Below, in pieces: positions 1 to 5,406 of a stretch of 5,406 nucleotides of DNA. This stretch comes from an uncultured beta proteobacterium. Its GTDB lineage: Bacteria > Pseudomonadota > Gammaproteobacteria > Burkholderiales > Rhodocyclaceae. A model generated the notes under the pieces. That model saw nothing but the letters and a program-made list of their open reading frames with translations. It made no database searches and was not told where the DNA came from. The stretch spans positions 1-5,406 of the forward strand of contig CAIWVX010000245.1 in NCBI GenBank assembly GCA_903916205.1, in the 5' to 3' direction. The translations under genes and the position numbers were made by a program. The number at the start of each line of letters is the position of its first letter. The stretch's first letter is position 1.

Positions 1-59
1 CATGTAACCGCCATGTAACCCGAAACGGAGTATATTCATCAACACAAAGCAACACAAGG
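1..59. repeat. Paired short direct repeats, possible integrase arm-type sites
   Basis: CATGTAACC occurs at 1-9 and 12-20 (period 11, perhaps continuing left of the window). CAACACAA occurs at 40-47 and 50-57 (period 10), and a shorter CAACAC recurs at 124-129. The repeats lie within 150 bases of a tRNA 3' fragment that looks like an attachment core. Tyrosine-recombinase islands commonly carry short direct arm-type repeats beside the core, so that role is inferred. Chance repeats in AT-rich DNA remain possible. No reading frame here can be called a gene; one frame stays open from the window edge to a TAA at 87-89, too short to identify. Confidence 0.35.
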
Positions 60-149
60 GAAAGAAGTATTCCTATTAAACCATTGTAAATAAATGATTT
101 TAATGGATAACAAGAATATCAATCAACACTAATAAACCCTATTTTTTGA

Positions 150-197
150 GCATTCGTAATGCGAAGGTCGCCAGTTCGATTCCGGCCAGCGGCACCA
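150..197 (+). other. 3' fragment of tRNA-Thr(CGT), likely island attachment site
   Basis: The segment carries an anticodon loop TTCGTAA (153-159, anticodon CGT at 155-157), an anticodon 3' strand, a variable region ending GGTCG, a T loop TTCGATT, a 3' acceptor strand CAGCGGC, discriminator A and an encoded CCA at 195-197. The anticodon-arm sequence matches what I recall of proteobacterial tRNA-Thr(CGT) (thrW type). The D arm and 5' acceptor strand are absent: the sequence left of about 150 is AT-rich and does not pair. The T stem has one A-C mismatch. A fragment like this is the expected product when an element integrates at a tRNA 3' end: the intact gene is restored at one junction and the 3' part is duplicated at the other. 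By that logic the island and the complete tRNA lie to the left. It should not make a functional tRNA. Confidence 0.8.
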
Positions 198-205
198 GTA
201 ATACC

Positions 206-232
206 AAGGCTTGCAGCGATGCAAGCCTTTTT
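206..232 (+). terminator. Rho-independent terminator after the tRNA fragment
   Basis: A perfect 10-bp stem, AAGGCTTGCA (206-215) with TGCAAGCCTT (220-229), closes a GCGA tetraloop and is followed directly by a T run. It lies eight bases after the CCA end, where a tRNA gene terminator would be. It probably served the original tRNA gene before the island displaced the 5' part, so the DNA to its right would be the older chromosomal flank (inference). Confidence 0.85.
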
Positions 233-364
233 CTTTGGTGTGGTGGTTTGTCGCTGTATAGGAAAATAAGACAAATACAAAACAATACGCGCCAAATAAA
301 TCACTGTAGCAATGGGTTAGATGTCCCAGTTTTCTCTCCGTCGAGATAGGCGCGGCTTAATCGG
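233..364. other. Non-coding stretch without recognised features
   Basis: Between the terminator and the stop codon of the minus-strand antitoxin gene there is AT-rich sequence followed by a GC-richer part. No credible reading frame, RNA gene or strong repeat was seen. Reading frames crossing this stretch also run through the tRNA fragment and are not convincing. Confidence 0.5.
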
Positions 365-661
365 TCAGGCGGTCAGCGGAGCCGGTTGAATAGGCATTGG
401 CGCGGCCTTGAATCGCTGCTCGGCTTGCCACACGTCATAGGCACTTTGCTCTGCCAACCATAAACGGGCTTCCCCTCCGCGCTCCACGCCCAGCCATGCC
501 TCGATACGCAAGGCCATTTCAGGCGAAATAGCGGCGCGGCCATTCAACACGCGGGAAAGCGTCACACGAGCAACATTCAATTGCCGCGCGGCATCGGTCA
601 CGGATAGACCTAGGGCGGGTAAAGTTAGGCCGGGATGTGGGAGATTATGCATTCTGCTCAT
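365..661 (-). CDS. higA: HigA family antitoxin, XRE-type HTH protein
   Basis: The 98-residue product begins [11 protein letters not shown] and has a helix-turn-helix at about residues 21-46 ([10 protein letters not shown], then [14 protein letters not shown]), followed by [11 protein letters not shown] and [15 protein letters not shown]. This is the standard order of HigA antitoxins, which bind the HigB mRNA interferase and repress their own operon. The ATG at 661 is preferred over a TTG six bases upstream because an AGGA box lies seven bases before it. The gene starts 12 bases after the stop of a HigB remnant, the usual toxin-first order. Near the N terminus [13 protein letters not shown] appears about five residues shorter than relatives I recall, which carry a charged insert between LTL and PALG; this may be a small in-frame deletion. 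The tail is proline-rich. The fold is probably retained; antitoxin activity is uncertain because the toxin is broken. Confidence 0.85.
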   Translation of the reverse strand: MSRMHNLPHPGLTLPALGLSVTDAARQLNVARVTLSRVLNGRAAISPEMALRIEAWLGVERGGEARLWLAEQSAYDVWQAEQRFKAAPMPIQPAPLTA

Positions 662-673
662 GCTCAATTCCTT

Positions 674-802
674 TTAGTGGTAATCCTGATAATTCACTAG
701 CACGGCGTTAATCCCATCGAAAGTGAAGGCCATACGCCAGTTTCTGCTCACCGTGACCGCATAATGTCCGGCAAGGTCACCGGTTAATATCAGTTGAGGA
801 AG
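674..802 (-). pseudogene. higB: HigB toxin, C-terminal remnant
   Basis: Translated on the minus strand, this stretch gives about 42 residues with the conserved end of the HigB/RelE-type mRNA interferase family: LPQLILTGDLAGHYAV, then SRNWRMAFTF, ending LVNYQDYH before TAA at 674-676. Full-length family members are about 92 residues, so the N-terminal half is missing. Further upstream in the same frame the translation no longer resembles HigB and meets an in-frame TGA at about position 843, with no plausible start carrying a ribosome binding site. The remnant sits directly upstream of the HigA gene, as in an intact higBA operon. The family's fold needs the missing N-terminal helices, so a working toxin is not expected. 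The loss fits a deletion or insertion junction close to 802. Confidence 0.8.
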
Positions 803-980
803 GCACGCAACCGGACAAAGACGCTGTTTACTTCTGAAACCAAGTCAATTTCGATTATTTTTTGCTTCTTTTTAAAGATGCAAATTTGCCGGAGGTTGGG
901 CGCTTTAAAACATCCTTCGTCTGGTAGACTTTGACCGACGTAATACGATTCCGATCCACTTTTAATCAAATTCACGAACT
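803..980. other. Intergenic region upstream of the restriction operon
   Basis: These 178 bases separate the HigB remnant from the small HTH gene and should contain the promoter of the plus-strand operon. The left half is AT-rich with T runs; a 10-bp perfect palindrome, GCAAATTTGC, lies at 880-889. TTGACC at 931-936 resembles a -35 box, but no good -10 box stands 16-18 bases further on (the nearest, TTTAAT at 961-966, is 24 bases away). The promoter is therefore not assigned. A minus-strand frame here matches no family I recognise. Confidence 0.5.
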
Positions 981-1133
981 ATGACTACTGAACCGTGGAT
1001 CACTGCTGAGCAAGTCGTTCAACGTCTCGACGTGGTCAAGAACGCTTTTTACCACCGGCTCAAGCGCAAGGGCTTGCCTACACACCGAGTAGGACGACCG
1101 TGGGAATTTCAACTATCCGAAATGAATGAATGA
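981..1133 (+). CDS. Small MerR/excisionase-type HTH protein, apparently truncated by an in-frame TGA
   Basis: The 50-residue product starts [16 protein letters not shown] and continues through a second helix (about 18-30, [13 protein letters not shown]) and a wing ([11 protein letters not shown]) to LSEMNE. This is the compact winged-helix DNA-binding layout of the helix-turn-helix 17/excisionase family. A TAA at 963-965 in the same frame makes ATG 981 the only sensible start, though no clear Shine-Dalgarno sequence precedes it. Relatives end in a pattern like LSEVDEWVR plus a glycine-rich tail. Here TGA (1131-1133) occupies the tryptophan position, and the frame beyond reads [13 protein letters not shown] and ends at TAA 1188-1190, one base before the hsdR start. 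The natural gene was therefore probably 981-1190 (69 residues). A role as regulator of the operon is inferred from fold and position. The HTH core is intact, so partial function is possible. Confidence 0.7.
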   Translation: MTTEPWITAEQVVQRLDVVKNAFYHRLKRKGLPTHRVGRPWEFQLSEMNE

Positions 1134-1175
1134 ATGCGCACGGGCGGAGCGAATGAAGGACGGGACGGCGGTAAT

Positions 1176-1182
1176 GGAGGAG
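1176..1182 (+). promoter_or_regulatory. Shine-Dalgarno sequence of hsdR
   Basis: GGAGGAG lies nine bases before ATG 1192 and decides the hsdR start. In-frame ATGs at 1126, 1153 and 1174 lack a comparable site at proper spacing and would add residues unlike the family's N terminus. The site lies inside the former 3' end of the HTH reading frame, so ribosomes finishing the intact HTH gene would have passed over it. Confidence 0.75.
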
Positions 1183-1191
1183 CCTTCTAAT

Positions 1192-3573
1192 ATGGATAAA
1201 CGCCAGCTCAGCGAGCGCGATATCTGTACAAAATTCATCACGCCAGCGCTTGAGCTGGCAGGCTGGGACATTACCACTCAGGTGCGTGAAGAGTTTTCAC
1301 TTACTCAGGGCCGCATCATCGTCCGGGGCAAGTTGCACACTCGGGCCCAAAACAAGCGTGCTGACTACGTCTTATTCCACAAACCCAACATACCGATCGC
1401 GGTCATTGAGGCAAAAGACAATAAGCACTCATTGGGCGATGGCATGCAGCAGGGCCTTGGCTATGCGGAAATGTTGCAAGTCCCGTTCGTTTTCAGCAGC
1501 AATGGTGACGGTTTTTTGTTTCATAACAAGATCGCCAAAGATGGCGTCATCGAGCGCGAATTGGCGCTTCACGAGATCCCCAGCCCCGACACGCTGTGGC
1601 AATGGTGGTCAGAACACCTTGGTCTAAACACCGCACAGAGCGAGCTGGTTTCTCAGGATTACTACAGCGACGGCAGCAATAAGTCGCCGCGCTACTACCA
1701 ATTACTCGCCATCAACAAAACCATCGAAGCCATTGCCAAAGGACAAAATCGCATTCTGCTGGTCATGGCCACTGGCACGGGCAAGACCTACACCGCCTTC
1801 CAGATCATTTGGCGATTGTGGAAGTCAAAAGCCAAAAAACGCATTCTGTTTCTGGCGGATCGCAACATCTTGGTTGATCAGACCATGACCAACGATTTCA
1901 AGCCATTTGGCTCGGCCATGACCAAAATTCAGAAGCGGCAAGCGAATAAATCGTATGAGATTTATCTGTCCTTATATCAAGCTGTCACGGGTACAGAAGA
2001 AGAAAGCAACATCTACAAGCAATTCAGCCGTGATTTCTTTGACTTGATCGTAATCGACGAATGCCATCGCGGCAGTGCCGCCGCAGATTCCGCTTGGCGT
2101 GAGATTCTTGAATATTTTTCGTCAGCCACCCAGATCGGCCTGACCGCCACGCCCAAGGAAACCAAAGAAATTTCCAACATCGATTACTTCGGTGAGCCGA
2201 TTTACACCTATTCCCTACGTCAAGGCATCGACGACGGCTTTCTTGCGCCCTACAAAGTGGTGCGAATCGATCTCGATAAAGACCTGACCGGCTGGCGTCC
2301 AGACAAAGGCATGGTCGACAAGCACGGTAATGAAATTGAAGACCGCATCTACAACCAGCGTGATTTTGACAAAGCCCTCGTGCTGGAAAAACGCACCGAG
2401 TTAGTCGCCAAGAAAATCAGCGACTTCCTCAAACAAACCAATCGCTTCGATAAAACCATCGTTTTCTGCGACAACATTGATCACGCCGAACGAATGCGGC
2501 AGGCGCTGGCAAATGAAAACGCCGATCTCGTCGCCCAGAATTACAAGTACATCATGCGCATCACCGGCGATAACGAAGAAGGCAAAGCCGAGCTCGATAA
2601 CTTTATCTTCCCGGAATCAAAATACCCGGTCATCGCGACCACCTCCAAATTGATGACCACGGGCGTGGATGCCCAAACCTGCAAGCTCATCGTACTGGAT
2701 CAGCGCATCCAATCCATGACCGAGTTCAAACAAATCATTGGCCGTGGTACGCGGATCAACGAGGATTACGACAAATACTACTTCACCATCATCGATTTCA
2801 AGAAGGCCACCGAACTGTTTGCCGACCCCGATTTCGATGGCGATCCGGTGCAGATTTACTCGCCATCAGGCGATGAATCGCCGGTACCCCCCGATGATAA
2901 CGAAAGTCCACAAACCGACGATGGCTTCACCTACCCCCCGGCAGAAGCATCGCCGTGGTCGGGTATAACCGAACCGCGCCCGGGTGAAGACCTCGGTGGC
3001 ATTCGCCGCTATGTCGTCGCCAACGTCGAAATCAACGTAGCCTCCGAGCGGGTGCAATACTTCGATGCCAACGGGAAATTGATTACCGAATCACTCAAGG
3101 ACTACACGCGCCGCGCACTCGCTAAGGAATTCAGTTCGCTGGATGATTTTTTGCGCCGCTGGAATCATGCCGACAAAAAGCAAGCCATCATCAACGAATT
3201 GGCTAACGAAGGGGTTTTCTTCGAGGCGCTGGCCGAAGAGATAGGCCGCCAGGCTGGCAAGGAATTCGACCCTTTCGATCTGATTTGTCACGTTGCGTGG
3301 GATCAACCGCCTCTCACCCGAAAAGAGCGTGCCGAACAGGTCAAAAAGCGCGATTACTTCACCCGCTATGGCGAGCAAGCGCAACGCGTACTGCACGCCT
3401 TACTGGAGAAATATGCCGACGAAGGTGTTGGCTCGATTGAGGAAACGCAAATCCTCACCATTGCCCCCTTCACCCGTTTTGGCACGCCCATTGAAATCAT
3501 TCGCGCCTTTGGCGGGCTGGCTCAATACCAACACGCCGTACATGAACTTGAACACGCGCTTTATTGCGCATAA
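1192..3573 (+). CDS. hsdR: Type I restriction enzyme R subunit (EcoEI/EcoAI-like)
   Basis: HsdR is the motor and nuclease of a type I restriction complex (R2M2S): it hydrolyses ATP, translocates DNA and cuts unmethylated DNA away from the recognition site. With the start at 1192 the protein has 793 residues, close to the roughly 810 of EcoAI/EcoEI R subunits. The N-terminal PD-(D/E)XK nuclease shows D58 (ADYVLF), E73 and K75 (VIEAKDN) and a QxxxY motif at 87-91. The SF2 helicase follows: Walker A ATGTGKT at 193-199, DECH at 289-292, TATP at 318-321, motif IV IVFCDN near 423-428, TTGVDAQT at 489-496 and motif [10 protein letters not shown] at 514-521. A proline- and acid-rich linker (about 547-588) joins an EcoEI R C-terminal domain (about 605-793). 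No frameshift or missing catalytic residue was seen. hsdM follows after 24 bases, so they are probably cotranscribed. A longer start at 1126 is possible but less likely. Confidence 0.95.
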   Translation: MDKRQLSERDICTKFITPALELAGWDITTQVREEFSLTQGRIIVRGKLHTRAQNKRADYVLFHKPNIPIAVIEAKDNKHSLGDGMQQGLGYAEMLQVPFVFSSNGDGFLFHNKIAKDGVIERELALHEIPSPDTLWQWWSEHLGLNTAQSELVSQDYYSDGSNKSPRYYQLLAINKTIEAIAKGQNRILLVMATGTGKTYTAFQIIWRLWKSKAKKRILFLADRNILVDQTMTNDFKPFGSAMTKIQKRQANKSYEIYLSLYQAVTGTEEESNIYKQFSRDFFDLIVIDECHRGSAAADSAWREILEYFSSATQIGLTATPKETKEISNIDYFGEPIYTYSLRQGIDDGFLAPYKVVRIDLDKDLTGWRPDKGMVDKHGNEIEDRIYNQRDFDKALVLEKRTELVAKKISDFLKQTNRFDKTIVFCDNIDHAERMRQALANENADLVAQNYKYIMRITGDNEEGKAELDNFIFPESKYPVIATTSKLMTTGVDAQTCKLIVLDQRIQSMTEFKQIIGRGTRINEDYDKYYFTIIDFKKATELFADPDFDGDPVQIYSPSGDESPVPPDDNESPQTDDGFTYPPAEASPWSGITEPRPGEDLGGIRRYVVANVEINVASERVQYFDANGKLITESLKDYTRRALAKEFSSLDDFLRRWNHADKKQAIINELANEGVFFEALAEEIGRQAGKEFDPFDLICHVAWDQPPLTRKERAEQVKKRDYFTRYGEQAQRVLHALLEKYADEGVGSIEETQILTIAPFTRFGTPIEIIRAFGGLAQYQHAVHELEHALYCA

Positions 3574-3597
3574 CAAATACCCATCGGAAACTAGCTC

Positions 3598-5064
3598 ATG
3601 TCTATCGGCACACTGATAAAAACCATTCAAGACATCATGCGCAAGGATGTCGGCGTCGATGGCGACGCCCAGCGTATCAGTCAGATCGTCTGGTTACTCT
3701 TTCTGAAAATCTTCGACGACAAAGAACAAGAATGGCAACTCACCATTTCCGGCTACAAATCGCCACTGCAAAGCCGTTTCCGCTGGAGCAACTGGGCTAA
3801 GGATGCCGAAGGAATTACCGGCGAAGAACTGATTGATTTCGTTAACAACGAACTTTTTCCGTCACTCAAAAAGCTGGCAACTGCCGCCGGAGTCTCACCC
3901 AGCGGCAAAGTAGTTGGCTCGGTGTTCGAGGATGCCTACAACTACATGAAGTCAGGCACCCTGCTCCGACAGGTGATCAACGCCATTGAAAGCGATGTTG
4001 ACTTCAACTCCTCGTCAGACCGCCATCTCTTCAATGACATCTATGAAAAAATTCTTGCCGACCTGCAATCAGCGGGCAACGCTGGCGAATACTACACGCC
4101 GCGCGCAGTCACTCAATTCATGGTGGACATTCTCAACCCTCAATTGGGTGAGAGCGTGCTTGACCCCGCTTGTGGCACCGGCGGCTTTCTCACCTGCACC
4201 ATTGATCACCTGAAAGCACAAGTCAAAACGGCGGCTGATCGCACCACGCTGCAAGACAACATCCACGGCGTCGAGAAAAAGCCGCTGCCGCATATGCTGG
4301 CCATGACCAATCTCATGCTGCACGGCATTGATGTCCCCAGCAAGATCCGCCACGACAACACCCTGAGCCGCCCGCTCAAGGACTACGGCCCCAAAGACCG
4401 CGTCGACCTCATCCTTACCAACCCACCCTTTGGCGGCATGGAAGAAGATGGCATCGAGAGCAACTTCCCCCGCAAATACCAGACCCGCGAAACCGCCGAC
4501 CTCTTCATGGCACTGATCATGCACTTGCTCAAACACGACACTGGCCGCGCGGCCGTCGTACTGCCTGATGGTTTCTTATTTGGTGAGGGGAGCAAAACCA
4601 CGCTGAAACGGGAACTGTTGGAAGAGTTCAACCTGCACACCATCGTTCGACTGCCCAAGGGCGTTTTCGCCCCCTACACCAGCATCGCGACCAACGTGCT
4701 GTTCTTCGAAAAGGGCGAGCCAACCAAAGAAGTATGGTTCTTCGAGCATCCATACCCTAACGGCTACAAGAGCTACTCCCGATCCAAGCCGTTAGACATC
4801 GAAGAATTCAATCTGGAAAAAGCTTGGTGGGGTGGGCCGACTCGTAAAGGCCGCAAGACCACCGAAAACGCCTGGAAGATTTCCGCTGCTGACATCGCCG
4901 TGCGCAACTACAACCTGGACTGCAAGAACCCCCACGCGGTGGAGATCAACCACCGCGCCCCGGCCGACTTGATGGCGGAATATCAGGAAATAACCCGCCA
5001 ACTTACGGAGGCACAGAACGCGCTCAAGGCAGAGCTGATGCAAGCACTCGGTGGCAAGGCATGA
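3598..5064 (+). CDS. hsdM: Type I DNA methyltransferase M subunit (N6-adenine)
   Basis: HsdM transfers methyl groups from S-adenosylmethionine to adenine N6 in the recognition sequence, with HsdS choosing the site; M2S alone protects host DNA and R2M2S restricts. The 488-residue protein has the helical HsdM N-terminal domain (about 1-130, including QRISQIVWLLFLKIFDD), the GEYYTPR element at 163-169, the SAM-binding motif DPACGTGGF at 189-197 and catalytic motif IV NPPF at 275-278, which marks an adenine N6 enzyme. A charged, probably coiled C-terminal helix (about 455-485) would contact HsdS. The length matches EcoAI-type HsdM (about 489). A GGAAA box lies seven bases before ATG 3598. The TGA stop overlaps the next gene's ATG, suggesting translational coupling. 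All motifs look intact. Confidence 0.96.
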   Translation: MSIGTLIKTIQDIMRKDVGVDGDAQRISQIVWLLFLKIFDDKEQEWQLTISGYKSPLQSRFRWSNWAKDAEGITGEELIDFVNNELFPSLKKLATAAGVSPSGKVVGSVFEDAYNYMKSGTLLRQVINAIESDVDFNSSSDRHLFNDIYEKILADLQSAGNAGEYYTPRAVTQFMVDILNPQLGESVLDPACGTGGFLTCTIDHLKAQVKTAADRTTLQDNIHGVEKKPLPHMLAMTNLMLHGIDVPSKIRHDNTLSRPLKDYGPKDRVDLILTNPPFGGMEEDGIESNFPRKYQTRETADLFMALIMHLLKHDTGRAAVVLPDGFLFGEGSKTTLKRELLEEFNLHTIVRLPKGVFAPYTSIATNVLFFEKGEPTKEVWFFEHPYPNGYKSYSRSKPLDIEEFNLEKAWWGGPTRKGRKTTENAWKISAADIAVRNYNLDCKNPHAVEINHRAPADLMAEYQEITRQLTEAQNALKAELMQALGGKA

Positions 5065-5406
5065 CCGAATCCAACCGCATCGAATACAAGCGCGAGCTAA
5101 CTGAAAGCTTGGAAAAAGAGGTTGTCGCGTTTCTCAACTACCACGATGGCGGCGTGATTTATCTGGGCATAGACAAAGAAGGCAAAGTGGCGGGACTGAT
5201 TGATGCTGATGCGGTGCAACTTGCCGTCAAAGATCGGCTGAAAAACAATATCCAGCCATCCATCATGGGGCTGTTCGATGTGCTGTTGGAGCAGCGTAAC
5301 GGCCGAGACATTGTGCGCATCACCGTCGCAGGCGGACTGGAAAAGCCCTACTACCTGAAAAAATACGGCATGACGCCTAAAGGGTGTTTTCTGCGCATAG
5401 GTAGCG
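5061..5406 (+). CDS. AlbA_2 (Schlafen-like) domain protein, 5' part, cut by window end
   Basis: The frame opens with an ATG inside ATGA, overlapping the hsdM stop by four bases, and stays open to the window edge: 115 residues are visible. RIEYKREL, EVVAFLNYHDGGVIYLGID and GKVAGL form the start of an AlbA_2 domain (Schlafen AlbA-type putative nucleic-acid-binding domain); KPYYLKKYGMTPKGCFLRIGS matches the end of that domain in proteins where it is followed by an ATPase-like C-terminal region. The common family form ANTxGG is FLNYHDGG here. Such proteins are often found inside type I restriction loci, but their role there is not settled; regulation or an accessory defence role is possible. The position between hsdM and the presumed hsdS, plus the overlap, indicates the same operon. 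It is not a specificity subunit. The missing C terminus prevents firmer classification. Confidence 0.85.
   Translation, partial: MTESNRIEYKRELTESLEKEVVAFLNYHDGGVIYLGIDKEGKVAGLIDADAVQLAVKDRLKNNIQPSIMGLFDVLLEQRNGRDIVRITVAGGLEKPYYLKKYGMTPKGCFLRIGS

Noticed and set aside
119..304. Minus-strand frame of 61 codons containing GRNRTGDLRITNA
   Set aside because: This peptide is the antisense translation of the tRNA 3' half, a recurrent spurious prediction. It also runs through the terminator hairpin.
313..345. Possible insertion-sequence end around TGTCCCAGTTTTCTC
   Set aside because: It faintly resembles some IS termini, but there is no transposase, paired inverted end or target duplication.
146..349. 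Plus-strand frame of 67 codons
   Set aside because: It begins inside the tRNA fragment and crosses the terminator; no ribosome binding site or family resemblance.
931..966. TTGACC / TTTAAT as promoter of the restriction operon
   Set aside because: The spacing is 24 bases, too long for a standard sigma-70 promoter, and no better -10 box fits TTGACC.
790..975. Minus-strand frame of 61 codons upstream of the HigB remnant
   Set aside because: I looked for the missing HigB N terminus here. The translation has none of the HigB helices, is lysine-rich from AT-rich DNA and ends in a different frame from the remnant.
1131..1133. Reassignment of TGA to tryptophan in this organism
   Set aside because: TGA serves as the stop of hsdM and of the HigA gene, and TGG encodes tryptophan throughout hsdR and hsdM, so a local nonsense change is simpler.
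1126..1191. N-terminal extension of hsdR from ATG 1126
   Set aside because: The extra 22 residues lack family resemblance, overlap the HTH frame and have no proper ribosome binding site; ATG 1192 has GGAGGAG at nine bases.
4069..4536. Minus-strand frame of 155 codons inside hsdM
   Set aside because: It lies wholly opposite the conserved methyltransferase motifs and has no family resemblance; a shadow of hsdM codon structure.

Overview
The window looks like a piece of accessory DNA in a Pseudomonadota chromosome, probably a beta- or gammaproteobacterium. The evidence is the tRNA-Thr(CGT)-type 3' end, the moderate-GC coding sequence and the HigBA and type I restriction-modification families. 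The species cannot be named from the sequence.

Left part (1-364): short direct repeats (CATGTAACC twice, CAACACAA twice) sit in AT-rich DNA and lead into a 48-base fragment of a threonine tRNA gene, running from the anticodon arm to CCA. A strong intrinsic terminator follows. This is what remains where a tyrosine-recombinase island uses the 3' end of a tRNA gene as its attachment site. The intact tRNA gene, and the island itself, should lie to the left of the window.

Middle part (365-980): a decayed toxin-antitoxin pair on the minus strand. The HigA-type antitoxin is present, possibly with a short internal deletion. Only the C-terminal 42 residues or so of its HigB partner remain, and the HigB homology stops abruptly near position 802. 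The DNA from there to 980 holds no recognisable gene and forms the upstream region of the restriction operon.

Right part (981-5406): a plus-strand operon in the order small MerR/excisionase-type HTH protein, hsdR, hsdM, AlbA_2-domain gene (cut by the window end). HsdR has an intact nuclease, SF2 helicase and EcoEI-type C-terminal domain, and HsdM has intact N6-adenine methyltransferase motifs. Sizes and domains fit the EcoAI/EcoEI (type IB) family. The AlbA_2 gene overlaps the hsdM stop by four bases. No specificity subunit (hsdS) is in the window; it is expected downstream.

The most notable observation is in the HTH gene. An in-frame TGA stands where this family normally has a tryptophan. 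Reading through it, the frame continues to a TAA one base before the best hsdR start. So the putative regulator seems to have lost its last 18 residues or so to a point mutation, and the original tight junction with hsdR is still visible.
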